The notes beneath the pieces are model-generated. The model did not search any database. It saw nothing but the letters and a program-made list of their open reading frames with translations, and had not been told where the DNA came from. This document shows positions 8,177 through 16,998 of a stretch of DNA of 64,000 nt, in pieces; within the stretch, counting starts at the first letter, position 1, and each line of letters starts with the position of its first letter. Made by a program: the position numbers and the translations under genes. Source of the DNA: Pelagibacteraceae bacterium AG-404-N13 (GTDB lineage Bacteria > Pseudomonadota > Alphaproteobacteria > Pelagibacterales > Pelagibacteraceae); the NCBI GenBank assembly GCA_003216255.1, contig QCJD01000005.1:16315-80314 (forward strand), in the 5' to 3' direction.

Positions 8177-9364
8177 TTAATAAATATAGTCTCTAGTAGT
8201 AGGAGCAGATATATTGTCCTTTGTTAACTGCAACTGAAATACAACCTGATCTCCCCATTTGAACGCCATTTCACAACTAGCAAGGTAAAATTCCCACATT
8301 CTGAAAAATTTTTCATCAAACATTTCTAAAACAGTAGTTTTCTTTGACAAAAATCTTTCTTTCCAATTTCTTAATGTGTGAGCATAATGCATCCTTAAAA
8401 CTTCCATATCAGAAATAATTAGACCAGAGTCCTCAATTGGTCTAGCTATTTGACTTAAACTTGGCGTATAACCTCCGGGAAATATATATTTAGTGATCCA
8501 TGGTTGAGGATTTCTTGGTGGATTACTAGAGCCAATTGTATGAATTAGCGCAATACCTTGGTCATTTAGAAGTTTCGATACTGTATTAAAGTATTTTCTA
8601 TAAAATTTTCTTCCTACATGCTCAAACATTCCAACACTAACTATTCTATCAAATTTTTCATTTAATTCTCTATAGTCTGCTAATTTAAATTCAACTTGAT
8701 TTCCCAAATTCAACTCTTTTGCTTTTTTTTTACTATATTCCAATTGATTCTCAGAAAGAGTAATACCGGTCACCGATGCATTAGTTTTTTGAGCTATGTG
8801 TATTGCCAAAGTTCCCCATCCTGAGCCTATATCTAAAACTTTTTGATTTGCCTGAATATTAAGTTTTTTTGTTATATGATTCATCTTATTTTCTTGTGCT
8901 TGCTCCAATGTATCATTTTCATTTTTAAAATACGCACAAGAATATTGTCTATTTGCATCTAAAAATAGATCATAAAGACTTTCTGAAATATCATAATGAT
9001 GACTTACATTATTTTTTGAGACCAAACCTTTATTAAATTTTGTTAAGTATCTAAAGGTTCCTTTTATTGTATTTAGTATTTTTCCATAAATATTAATATC
9101 ACTTCTACCAATATTTCTTAAAGCTATTTCTAAAAACTCTGAAAGAGTTCCATTTTCAATTATCAAAGATCCATTCATATAAGCTTCACCAAAATATAAA
9201 TCTGGATTCCAGAGTAGTTTATAATTTAAATTTTTATCAAGTAACTTTACAATTATTGGATTTTCTTTAATCGGTTTTCCTATTACATATTTTTTCGAAC
9301 TAGAATCAATTAAAACAAATCCATCATATTTAAACAAATTATTTAAAAAATTTATTAAATTCAT
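8177..9364 (-). CDS. cfa: Cyclopropane-fatty-acyl-phospholipid synthase
   Basis: A 395-residue S-adenosylmethionine-dependent methyltransferase that adds a methylene across the double bond of unsaturated phospholipid acyl chains at the membrane. The N-terminal about 110 residues form the lipid-binding domain (FGEAYMNGSLIIENGTL). The family motif HHYDISESLYDLFLD follows, then the SAM-binding motif VLDIGSGWGTLA near residue 177. The C-terminal part has GGYTPSLSQI, MEVLRMHYAHTLRNW and the helical end. The length matches the family (about 380-400). It overlaps nothing but sits one base from the DapA-family gene upstream, suggesting co-transcription. Confidence 0.93.
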   Translation of the reverse strand: MNLINFLNNLFKYDGFVLIDSSSKKYVIGKPIKENPIIVKLLDKNLNYKLLWNPDLYFGEAYMNGSLIIENGTLSEFLEIALRNIGRSDINIYGKILNTIKGTFRYLTKFNKGLVSKNNVSHHYDISESLYDLFLDANRQYSCAYFKNENDTLEQAQENKMNHITKKLNIQANQKVLDIGSGWGTLAIHIAQKTNASVTGITLSENQLEYSKKKAKELNLGNQVEFKLADYRELNEKFDRIVSVGMFEHVGRKFYRKYFNTVSKLLNDQGIALIHTIGSSNPPRNPQPWITKYIFPGGYTPSLSQIARPIEDSGLIISDMEVLRMHYAHTLRNWKERFLSKKTTVLEMFDEKFFRMWEFYLASCEMAFKWGDQVVFQLQLTKDNISAPTTRDYIY

Positions 9365-9365
9365 A

Positions 9366-10244
9366 TTAAGCAGCTTTTAAATTTTTAATATTAAAGTCTA
9401 ATTTTTTTAAATTTGAAAGCATTTCTTTTTTCTCTATTTCCGACAATAATTTTAATGGAGGAAGAACATTTTTATATATTGCATCTTTCTCAGACATAAA
9501 AGAATGAAGCCCAGATATTAAATTATATTTATCAAAAACTGCTCTTACGTCACATAATTTTTTATTTGAATCTTGTTGAGATTTATTAAAAAAATTGTCA
9601 TAAACTTTTCTAGCTAATAAAGATGTTACATTGGCAGTTGCAGTTATTATTCCTGTACAACCTAATTCAAGTCCTTTTAATAATTTTGTTTCAGAACCGG
9701 GTAAGACCGAGAAATTTTCTATTTGTAAATCTTCATACAAATTATATGTACTATCTTTAACTCCAACAATTTGCTCTGGAAATTTATCTACTAATTCATT
9801 TATACAGTCTTTACTAAATCTATATCCTGAAAGTTTTTCAAAATTATACAATATAATTTTACATTCATTAACTTGCTCAATCAACTTTGAATAAAAATTG
9901 ATTACATCTTTATCTCCATAACTATAGTAGGCAGGAGGCATTATTAAAAATTTATCAAAATTTAAAGTTTTAGATATTTTCATCAAATGTATTGTGTCAG
10001 ATAAAGAATTCAAACCAGTTCCAATAATAAATTTTTCTTTAAATTTGCTGTTAGGAAGATGATTAATTAATTGTATTTTTTCTCCTAGAGATATCAATTG
10101 AGACTGTCCAGTACTTCCAAAAAATACTACGCCGTGGCACCCATTATCAATTAATTGTTCTGCATGAAAAGTGGTCTTTTTATAATCAAGTTCTAAATCC
10201 TCATTTAGTATAGATAATGAAGCCGCATATATTCCATTTATCAT
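9366..10244 (-). CDS. DapA-family (dihydrodipicolinate synthase-like) aldolase/lyase
   Basis: A 292-residue TIM-barrel protein of the DapA/N-acetylneuraminate lyase superfamily. The Schiff-base lysine is visible at about residue 163 (GVKDS) and the partner tyrosine at about 133 (ILYNF). The substrate loop that reads GTTGE in true DapA is GSTGQ here (residues 43-47). It is therefore probably not the lysine-pathway enzyme but a lyase for another 2-keto acid; the substrate cannot be told. It lies one base upstream of cfa on the same strand. The start at 10244 is the only good ATG before the conserved first strand. Confidence 0.82.
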   Translation of the reverse strand: MINGIYAASLSILNEDLELDYKKTTFHAEQLIDNGCHGVVFFGSTGQSQLISLGEKIQLINHLPNSKFKEKFIIGTGLNSLSDTIHLMKISKTLNFDKFLIMPPAYYSYGDKDVINFYSKLIEQVNECKIILYNFEKLSGYRFSKDCINELVDKFPEQIVGVKDSTYNLYEDLQIENFSVLPGSETKLLKGLELGCTGIITATANVTSLLARKVYDNFFNKSQQDSNKKLCDVRAVFDKYNLISGLHSFMSEKDAIYKNVLPPLKLLSEIEKKEMLSNLKKLDFNIKNLKAA

Positions 10245-10307
10245 AATTGTTAATTCCTTATATAAATATAGATTAATTCTATAAAAAAATTAATAGTAAA
10301 TTTAAAA

Positions 10308-11243
10308 ATGAATGTAGGTGTTTTTTTAAACTATGTAGGCTTGGGTTCAAATATATTACACTTAACTTATTGTCATGAGATAGCTAAAAAGTATGGGCCA
10401 GTAACAATTATAACTTTATGCAAAAATCTTAGTCAAGCACTTGAAGATGATCCATGTATTAAAGAGGTAATTCTAATAAAAAAAAATAAGAAAATAACTG
10501 ATATCCCTAACATATCAATTTTACTAAAAAAAATTTCATTAAATAAAATATTTATTTTTTATCCAAGTCCAAGATTATATATTGCTGCTAAATTAGCAGG
10601 AATAAAAAATGTTTATAGTTATCCCTTATTTAGAAAAAAAAATTTACATCTAGTTAATGCAGCAAATAAATTTACCTGCGAAAGTCTTAATATAGATTCT
10701 TGTCCTACAGAGACTAAATTTTTTATAGATCATAAAAAAACAGATCATGCAAAAAAATATTTTACAAAAGATAATTATAATATTGTAATTGGCGCTGGAT
10801 CTTCTGGTCCAGATACAAGATGGGGAGAAAAAAATTTTATATCTCTAATTAATAAGTTAAATGCTATAGGCAATTATTATTTTTATATTCAATGTGGACC
10901 AGAGCAAAATGAAATATCAAAGAATATTATTAATAAAATTGAAAAAAAAAATTGTATGGATTTAAGCAAAATGAATATTTCAGAAATAATACCAATTTTA
11001 TCTTTATGCGACATGTATGTTGGTAATGATTCTTTTTCACACCACATAACTTCTCAGTGTAATAAGCCCTCGATAGTATTGCTATTAAACTCTCCTAAAG
11101 CTTATTCTGATTACAGTAAAAATCATCATAGAATAATTCCAGAAAATGCTAAATTAGAAGAATTAGATCATTCATCGAATTATAGTGCAAGCTCAATAGG
11201 TATTGAAAAAGTTTTAAATAAAGTTTTAGAGTTAAAGAACTAA
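10308..11243 (+). CDS. Glycosyltransferase family 9 (heptosyltransferase-like)
   Basis: A 311-residue protein with the two-Rossmann GT9 layout. The N-terminal half begins with a short strand and glycine turn (GVFLNYVGLGSNILHLTY). The C-terminal half has the nucleotide-sugar region (IVIGAGSSGPDTRWG near residue 160) and the family motif MYVGNDSFSHHITSQCNKPSIVLL near residue 240. GT9 enzymes add heptose or related sugars to the lipopolysaccharide core on the cytoplasmic face of the inner membrane. No other LPS gene is adjacent, so the acceptor is unknown. Its end overlaps the convergent J-domain gene by 4 bases. Confidence 0.83.
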   Translation: MNVGVFLNYVGLGSNILHLTYCHEIAKKYGPVTIITLCKNLSQALEDDPCIKEVILIKKNKKITDIPNISILLKKISLNKIFIFYPSPRLYIAAKLAGIKNVYSYPLFRKKNLHLVNAANKFTCESLNIDSCPTETKFFIDHKKTDHAKKYFTKDNYNIVIGAGSSGPDTRWGEKNFISLINKLNAIGNYYFYIQCGPEQNEISKNIINKIEKKNCMDLSKMNISEIIPILSLCDMYVGNDSFSHHITSQCNKPSIVLLLNSPKAYSDYSKNHHRIIPENAKLEELDHSSNYSASSIGIEKVLNKVLELKN

Positions 11244-11749
11244 GTATATTGATTTAAAATAACATCTTTAGCTTCATTAACTATAGTTGCAAGTCTATTT
11301 AATTCAGGACTAACATCAGGATGTATTTTTTTCATTATTTTTTTATACGATCTTAGAACATCATCTTTTGAATATTTCTTATTTGGATTTAAGTTAAGTA
11401 TTCTATAGGCCTCATCAATTGACATACTTCTTTTATCAAAATTTTGATTAACATTATTAAAATTAAATCTTCCAGAATTTTTTAAGACTCTAAACAGACC
11501 CCAAAGTCTTAGAATTTGAAATAAAGATATACCTGCCTTTGTTTTAATTAAAGGCAAAATTGCTAAAACAAACGGTAAAGAAAATATAAACCTACCGGCA
11601 TAGGCCATAATTATAGCTAAAAAAACTGAGGAAATTATTATTAAAAACCTAATCATTTTAGAAATTTTTTTGGAAGAAGTTTTTGCAAACCAATTAAGAA
11701 AAATATAAATAACTATAAAAATTATAACTGTAATAAAAAAAATATTCAT
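11240..11749 (-). CDS. Membrane-anchored DnaJ-domain protein
   Basis: A 169-residue protein with two hydrophobic segments (residues 2-20 and about 33-65) followed by a C-terminal J domain of about 60 residues. The HPD motif is present (KKIHPDVSPE), and the domain starts at the conserved AYRILNL segment. This topology, membrane helices then a short J domain, is common in alphaproteobacteria and resembles the mitochondrial Pam18/Tim14 type. It would recruit DnaK to the inner membrane. It starts only 18 bases from the divergent ptrB gene, so the two share a very small promoter region. Confidence 0.85.
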   Translation of the reverse strand: MNIFFITVIIFIVIYIFLNWFAKTSSKKISKMIRFLIIISSVFLAIIMAYAGRFIFSLPFVLAILPLIKTKAGISLFQILRLWGLFRVLKNSGRFNFNNVNQNFDKRSMSIDEAYRILNLNPNKKYSKDDVLRSYKKIMKKIHPDVSPELNRLATIVNEAKDVILNQYT

Positions 11750-11767
11750 ATATTAAATTTTGTATAA

Positions 11768-13843
11768 ATGAAAATACCACAACTTCAAAAAAAACCAGAA
11801 GTAAAATCTTGTCACAACAAAACATGGCAAGACGATTATAGCTGGATACATCAAAAAAATATTTTAGAGGTATTAAAAGATAGTTCAAAATTACTAGGGG
11901 AAGTTAGAGAATATTTAGAAGAAGAAAATAATTATTTTGAACACAATATGAATGACACAAAGGAAATACAAAAAAAAATTTTTGATGAAATTAAAGGAAG
12001 AATAAAACTAGATGATGAATCACTTCCTTTTAAAGATAAAAAATATGAATATTGGACTAAAACAACTACAAAAGGAAACTATTCTATTAAACTAAGAAAA
12101 AAAATTGGCTCCAAAGATGTTGAAGAAATATGGAATGGAGATTTAGAAAAAAACAAATTAAAAACTGAATATTTTGGAGTTGGCGATCTTGAAGTAAGCT
12201 ATAATGATAAATTTCTCGGATACTCATTAGATTTAAAAGGATCTGAGTATTACACTATCTATATTAGAGATATTGAGTCTAATAAGCTCATTACCGAAAA
12301 AATTGAAGAAACAAGTGGAAGTATAACATTTAGTTTGGATGATAAATTTATTTATTATTCGAAACTGGATGAAAATCATAGACCAAGAAAAATATATAGA
12401 CATAAATTAGGAGCGCCAACAAAGAATGATCAACTTATTTTTGAAGAAAAAAGTAAAGCTTTCACAGTCGGCATAGGTATAAGTTCAGATGAAAAGTATT
12501 ATTTTATTAACACATCAGATCATAATACATCTGAACAGTATTATTTTGGAAAAGATGAAGAAAATCCAAAACCTAAACTTATTAAAAAAAGAAAAAAGGG
12601 AGTAATATATTCAGTAAATTCTTGGGGTGGATATTTCTATAATCATACAAACGATGGCGCAGAAGATTTTAAGATTGACGTTTGCCAAGACTTGTCGAAT
12701 CAAAATTGGAAATCTTTTATTCCAGCTAAAGATGAAGTTTTAATTGGAGGTCTTGCGTTTTTAAATGATTGGATCATTAGATCAGAAACTTCAAATGCCC
12801 TAGGTAAATTAATTATAAGAAATCCCAAAACAGGTGAGGAAAATGATTTAAATTTTGTAGATGAAAAAGTAATTGTTCCTTCAATATCACTAAAGCAAAG
12901 AGATAGAAATACTGACGAGGTCTATCTTTCTTATTCTTCTCCAAAAACTCCTGGTAGAACTTATTTATATAATTTTAAAACACATAATAAAAAATTAGTT
13001 AAAGAACAAGAAATTCCATCTGGACATAATCCTGAAGATTACATTGTTGAAAGATTAGAATGCCCTTCACATGACGGAAGAATGGTTCCTCTAACAATTA
13101 CTAGGCATAAAAAAACAAAAATTGATGGTAATGCAAATTTGCTCTTATATGGCTATGGATCATATGGAAGTTCAATGTCTCCTGGATTTTCATCAACTAG
13201 ATTAAGCTTAATAAACAGAGATGTTATTTGGGTAACTGCTCATATAAGAGGTGGTATGGAAAGAGGCATGAAGTGGTGGAAAGAAGGAAAATTATTAAAT
13301 AAAAAAAATACTTTTGCAGACTATATCGCTGTTGGAAAATATTTAATTGAAAAAAAATACACTTCTTTAGGAAAAATAATAGGAATGGGTGGTTCAGCTG
13401 GGGGTTTGCTTATGGGCGCAGTTGTTAATAAAGCTCCTGAATTATTTTTAGGTATAGTTATGGCAGTTCCTTTTGTAGATTCTTTAACAACAAATTTAGA
13501 TCATTCATTACCTTTGACTGTTGGAGAGTTTGATGAATTTGGAAATGCAAAAGATAATAAAGAACATTTTGATTACATTTATTCTTATGCTCCATACAAT
13601 AATATAAAAAAGATGGATTATCCTAATATGCTAATTACAACTAGTTTAAGTGATAATAGAGTATTATTTGACGAACCTGCAAAATTTACAGCAAAACTTA
13701 GAGATTATAAAACTGACAATAATTTATTATTATTAAAAACAGAAATGAATGCAGGCCATGGAGGTAAATCTGGAAGAGATGGGGCCATCGAAGAAATAGC
13801 GATTGATTATGCATTTATTTTAAAAATTACAAAAAAAATATAA
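11768..13843 (+). CDS. ptrB: Oligopeptidase B (S9A serine peptidase)
   Basis: A 691-residue prolyl-oligopeptidase-family enzyme that cuts short peptides after Arg or Lys in the cytosol. The N-terminal beta-propeller spans about residues 70-420. The C-terminal alpha/beta hydrolase has the nucleophile Ser at about 543 (GGSAGG), Asp at about 629 (SLSDNRV) and His at about 664 (AGHGGKSGR). The ERGMKWWKEGKLLNKKNTF segment and the GEFDEFGN region are typical of oligopeptidase B rather than prolyl oligopeptidase. The length fits the family. The following heat-shock gene has its own promoter. Confidence 0.94.
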   Translation: MKIPQLQKKPEVKSCHNKTWQDDYSWIHQKNILEVLKDSSKLLGEVREYLEEENNYFEHNMNDTKEIQKKIFDEIKGRIKLDDESLPFKDKKYEYWTKTTTKGNYSIKLRKKIGSKDVEEIWNGDLEKNKLKTEYFGVGDLEVSYNDKFLGYSLDLKGSEYYTIYIRDIESNKLITEKIEETSGSITFSLDDKFIYYSKLDENHRPRKIYRHKLGAPTKNDQLIFEEKSKAFTVGIGISSDEKYYFINTSDHNTSEQYYFGKDEENPKPKLIKKRKKGVIYSVNSWGGYFYNHTNDGAEDFKIDVCQDLSNQNWKSFIPAKDEVLIGGLAFLNDWIIRSETSNALGKLIIRNPKTGEENDLNFVDEKVIVPSISLKQRDRNTDEVYLSYSSPKTPGRTYLYNFKTHNKKLVKEQEIPSGHNPEDYIVERLECPSHDGRMVPLTITRHKKTKIDGNANLLLYGYGSYGSSMSPGFSSTRLSLINRDVIWVTAHIRGGMERGMKWWKEGKLLNKKNTFADYIAVGKYLIEKKYTSLGKIIGMGGSAGGLLMGAVVNKAPELFLGIVMAVPFVDSLTTNLDHSLPLTVGEFDEFGNAKDNKEHFDYIYSYAPYNNIKKMDYPNMLITTSLSDNRVLFDEPAKFTAKLRDYKTDNNLLLLKTEMNAGHGGKSGRDGAIEEIAIDYAFILKITKKI

Positions 13844-13851
13844 TTCTGTTT

Positions 13852-13879
13852 CTTGAAAAAAAAATAATAGTATCCATAT
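13852..13879 (+). promoter_or_regulatory. RpoH (sigma-32) type heat-shock promoter of hsp20
   Basis: CTTGAAA at 13852-13858 and ATCCATAT at 13872-13879, with 13 bases between, match the sigma-32 consensus (CTTGAAA, CCCCATNT). They lie about 65 bases upstream of the Hsp20 start. The leader then holds a strong Shine-Dalgarno (AAGGAGG) at about 13932-13938. I did not find a convincing ROSE-type thermometer helix in the short leader. Confidence 0.75.
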
Positions 13880-13942
13880 AAATCATATAGGTCGCCTAAT
13901 GGGGCTTATAAAAAATAAACTTGCTAAATAAAGGAGGTTATT

Positions 13943-14389
13943 ATGACAAGTAAGGATCTATCAATTTTCAATTCACTTCGACCTTTTTCTATTGGTTTTG
14001 ACGATATGTTTGACCAATTTGAAAGTATGTTGGGCAATGGAGGTTTGAGCATGCAATCAAATTATCCACCTTACAACATAAGAAAAACTGGTAAAGATGC
14101 ATATTCAATAGAAGTTGCTCTTGCTGGTTTTAACAAGAAAGATGTTGAAGTTGAGTTTGAAGACAATTTATTAACTGTAAGAACAAAACAGATTAATAAA
14201 TCTGAAGATAAAAATGGAGATGGTGAGATTATTCATAAAGGTATTTCTCAAAGACAATTTGCAAGATCATTTACTATTGCAGATGATGTAAAAGTAGGTG
14301 GTGCTGAGCTTAAGGATGGTCTTTTAACAATAGCTTGTGAAAGAATATTGCCAGATCATAAGAAAAAAAGACTTATTGAAATTAAATAA
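13943..14389 (+). CDS. ibpA: Small heat-shock protein, Hsp20/IbpA family
   Basis: A 148-residue alpha-crystallin-type chaperone that holds unfolding proteins until DnaK and ClpB can act. The N-terminal FDDMFDQFESM region is typical of class A bacterial Hsp20. The alpha-crystallin domain runs from about residue 38 to 130, with EVALAGFNKKDVEVEFEDN and the conserved GLLTIACER near the end. A C-terminal I-x-I/V anchor is not obvious, although the last residues are LIEIK. It is preceded by a heat-shock promoter and a strong ribosome binding site. A 9-bp hairpin follows. Confidence 0.94.
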   Translation: MTSKDLSIFNSLRPFSIGFDDMFDQFESMLGNGGLSMQSNYPPYNIRKTGKDAYSIEVALAGFNKKDVEVEFEDNLLTVRTKQINKSEDKNGDGEIIHKGISQRQFARSFTIADDVKVGGAELKDGLLTIACERILPDHKKKRLIEIK

Positions 14390-14401
14390 GTATTAACCTT
14401 G

Positions 14402-14425
14402 CTTGTGGGGATTTATCCCCACAAG
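14402..14425. terminator. Strong stem-loop after hsp20
   Basis: A perfect nine-base stem, CTTGTGGGG and CCCCACAAG with a 6-base loop, starts 12 bases after the hsp20 stop in a convergent gap. No T run follows (TATTAATATT), so it may be an atypical or bidirectional terminator, or a 3' stabiliser. The GC-rich stem is conspicuous in this region. Confidence 0.6.
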
Positions 14426-14469
14426 TATTAATATTATATACCTCTTGGGTTTTATCTATATTTTGGAAA

Positions 14470-14775
14470 TTAAATACATCCACTTGAAGAAAAGCCAACT
14501 ATTATACCATTTGAATTAACTTCAAATTTTCTTTCACATGGAATACCATATTTTTTTGTTTTATAGACTAGAATTTCATTACCATTCTCTCCAATAAAAT
14601 CTTCTTTTGGAGATCCAAGCTCCATTCGCATTTCATTTACATCTTTGCCAACAAACAATCCAAACTTTTCGTTTTCTCTTTCTGCTACTTCATCAGATTT
14701 GTTTTTAATTGTTTGGCAGCCAGAAAATAAAATTAGAATAAGTAAAATTGTAAATATACTTTTAAATTTTTTCAT
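14470..14775 (-). CDS. BamE/SmpA-like outer-membrane lipoprotein
   Basis: A 101-residue lipoprotein. The signal sequence ends in the lipobox LFSGC, with the lipidated Cys at residue 20. The mature domain contains GKDVNEMRMELGSPKEDFIGENG, which matches the alpha-alpha-beta start of SmpA/OmlA (BamE-like) domains. Two further Cys residues (IPCERKF and the C-terminal SGCI) may form a disulfide. BamE-like proteins assist beta-barrel assembly or cell-envelope stability, but this short divergent copy need not be BamE itself. It stands alone between convergent hsp20 and the divergent purine locus. Confidence 0.7.
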   Translation of the reverse strand: MKKFKSIFTILLILILFSGCQTIKNKSDEVAERENEKFGLFVGKDVNEMRMELGSPKEDFIGENGNEILVYKTKKYGIPCERKFEVNSNGIIVGFSSSGCI

Positions 14776-14904
14776 TAATTAATCATACCATCTATTATAA
14801 ACATCAAATATTAACTTTTAAGTTGTATATTTTAATTATTAAACAAATCATTATTAAGTTTTATTATACTAACAAATGTGGTCTTAATTTGATAATTCAA
14901 ATAA

Positions 14905-15495
14905 ATGAGCGAAATTCTATTACATAAATTTTCAGATATATTTAAAAATAATATTTTGCCTCTAACGGCTAAAGGCGTTGACATCGGTAATAAAATTTTT
15001 GGTGCAGCTATCTTAAATAAAAATGACTATTCATTAATAGTAGCAGAAACTAATAATGAAACTGAAAATCCAATTTGGCATGGAGAAATCCACACATTAA
15101 AAAAGTTTTACGAATTAGATAGTAAATTAAGACCTAGCGAAAAAAATTGTATATTTCTGAGTTCTCACGAACCTTGCAGTCTTTGTTTAAGTGCAATTAC
15201 ATTCTCTGGGTTTAACAATTTTTATTATTTGTTCCCTTATGAATCTACTTCAAACAAATTTAATATACCTCATGATTTAAATATACTTAAGGAAGTATTT
15301 AATATTGAGGATGGAAAATATATTAAAGAAAACTCTTATTGGAAAAGTTATAATATTAATACATTAATCGATGAATTAAAAAGTAATGATAAAAATAAAT
15401 TAACTGTTTCATTTAATGAAATTAAAGAAAAATATATTGACCTATCAAAAAAATATCAATCATCAAAAGAAAAAAGCTCTATACCTTTAAAATAA
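14905..15495 (+). CDS. Cytidine/guanine deaminase-fold hydrolase, first gene of the purine locus
   Basis: A 196-residue member of the zinc-dependent CDA superfamily. The zinc and catalytic residues are visible: His about 59 and Glu about 61 (WHGEIHT), and Cys about 91 and 94 (EPCSLC). The C-terminal 60 residues extend beyond a minimal deaminase and are Lys/Asn-rich. It lies 3 bases upstream of the nucleoside-type ABC ATPase, so its substrate is probably what that transporter brings in, a purine or pyrimidine base or nucleoside. It differs from the GuaD-type enzyme at 21635, which has the CPMC form. The exact substrate is unknown. Confidence 0.8.
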   Translation: MSEILLHKFSDIFKNNILPLTAKGVDIGNKIFGAAILNKNDYSLIVAETNNETENPIWHGEIHTLKKFYELDSKLRPSEKNCIFLSSHEPCSLCLSAITFSGFNNFYYLFPYESTSNKFNIPHDLNILKEVFNIEDGKYIKENSYWKSYNINTLIDELKSNDKNKLTVSFNEIKEKYIDLSKKYQSSKEKSSIPLK

Positions 15496-15498
15496 AAT

Positions 15499-16998
15499 AT
15501 GAATACAAATCTTAAAATATCAAATGTAACAAAAATTTATCCTGGCTGTATTGCTAATGATAACATTTCTTTGGAATTTGAAAGTGGAAAAATATATGCA
15601 CTGCTTGGAGAAAATGGAGCTGGAAAATCCACATTGGTAAAAATTTTATCGGGTGTAATTATACCGGACGAAGGTGAAATTTTTTTAAATAAAAATATTT
15701 TAAAATTAAACTCTCCAATTGATGCAAAAAAAAATGACATTGGTATGGTTTTTCAGCACTTCAACCTTTTTGAAACTTTATCCGTGTTTGAAAATTTAAT
15801 TATTGATTCAGAAGAAACTCCAGAAAATCTAAAAGAAAAAATTCAATTAATTATGAAAAAATATAATTTTTCAATTAATCTTGATGTTCCAGTTTTAAAT
15901 CTATCGGCAGGACAAAAGCAAAAGGTTGAAATAATTAGATGTTTAATAAGAAATCCCAAAGTGCTTATTATGGACGAGCCTACATCGGTGTTAACTGAAC
16001 AGGAAACAAGTGAATTATTTTTATCTTTAAAAAAATTTTCTGAAGAAAAAATTTTAATAATTTACATAACTCATAAACTTAAGGAAGTAATGAAACTTTG
16101 TGATGAAGTTGCAGTCATGAGAAGAGGAAAGCTTGTTTCTGTTAGCAAAATAAAAGATGAAAATATTGAATCACTTGCTACTAAAATGGTAGGTCAAAAT
16201 TTAAAAACAATTAAGAAAAAAAAATCATCTATATCTTCTTCAGAACAATTAATCAAAGTTACCGATCTAAATTTCACTAGTGAAGACCCTTTTGAAACCA
16301 ATTTAGAAAATATTAATTTTTCTGTTAATAGAGGTGAATGCCTGGGCATAGCTGGAATATCTGGAAATGGTCAAAGCGAACTATTTCAAATTTTAAGTGG
16401 AGAAATAATTTCAGACAAGAATTCAATAAAATTTAGTAATAATTTTATTGGAGATCTTAATCCACAAGAAAGAAGAGAATATTTAATGGCATTTTCTCCA
16501 GAAGATAGACTTGAGCAAGCAGCAATTCCACAAATGAAAATTTTTGAAAATGTTGCTTTAAATAATTTTAAATCATCAAATTTTTTTAATAATGGCTTGA
16601 TTAATGAGAATAGAATTAAAGAGCACTCAAAAAAAATTATTTCTGACTTTAATGTTAATACAGATAATATTGAACTTAAGAGTCAATTTCTATCAGGGGG
16701 AAATCTACAGAAACTGATTATTGGAAGGGAACTAATAACATCACCTGATCTATTGATTTGTTTTAATCCCACATGGGGACTTGATGTTGGAGCGATAAAT
16801 TATATCCATGAAACTCTAATTAAAATAAATGATCAAAATAAATCGATAATATTAATTTCTACAGACACTGATGAGTTATTAAAATTAAGTGACAAAATTT
16901 CAGTAATACATAAAGGAAAATTATCTAAAATAATGAGCGCTGATGAGGTTACCTCAGAGAAACTTGGAATACTAATGGGAGGAGGAGAAATTGATTAA
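15499..16998 (+). CDS. Nucleoside/purine ABC transporter ATP-binding protein (double ABC)
   Basis: A 499-residue protein with two fused ABC domains, as in BmpA-type nucleoside importers and sugar RbsA. The first domain is complete: Walker A GENGAGKST near residue 37, signature LSAGQKQKVEI, Walker B VLIMDEPTSVL. The second is degenerate: its Walker A position reads GISGNGQSEL without the lysine, and its Walker B is LLICFNPTWGLD, although its signature LSGGNLQKLIIGRE is intact. Such asymmetry is normal in this family. It is coupled to the deaminase upstream and overlaps the first permease by 8 bases. Confidence 0.93.
   Translation: MNTNLKISNVTKIYPGCIANDNISLEFESGKIYALLGENGAGKSTLVKILSGVIIPDEGEIFLNKNILKLNSPIDAKKNDIGMVFQHFNLFETLSVFENLIIDSEETPENLKEKIQLIMKKYNFSINLDVPVLNLSAGQKQKVEIIRCLIRNPKVLIMDEPTSVLTEQETSELFLSLKKFSEEKILIIYITHKLKEVMKLCDEVAVMRRGKLVSVSKIKDENIESLATKMVGQNLKTIKKKKSSISSSEQLIKVTDLNFTSEDPFETNLENINFSVNRGECLGIAGISGNGQSELFQILSGEIISDKNSIKFSNNFIGDLNPQERREYLMAFSPEDRLEQAAIPQMKIFENVALNNFKSSNFFNNGLINENRIKEHSKKIISDFNVNTDNIELKSQFLSGGNLQKLIIGRELITSPDLLICFNPTWGLDVGAINYIHETLIKINDQNKSIILISTDTDELLKLSDKISVIHKGKLSKIMSADEVTSEKLGILMGGGEID

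Noticed and set aside
9366-10244. Calling this gene dapA
   Set aside because: The substrate loop GSTGQ differs from the DapA GTTGE and the neighbours are not lysine genes.
13880-13942. ROSE-type RNA thermometer in the hsp20 leader
   Set aside because: Only three or four bases could pair with the Shine-Dalgarno (CGCCT against AGG), too few for a convincing helix.
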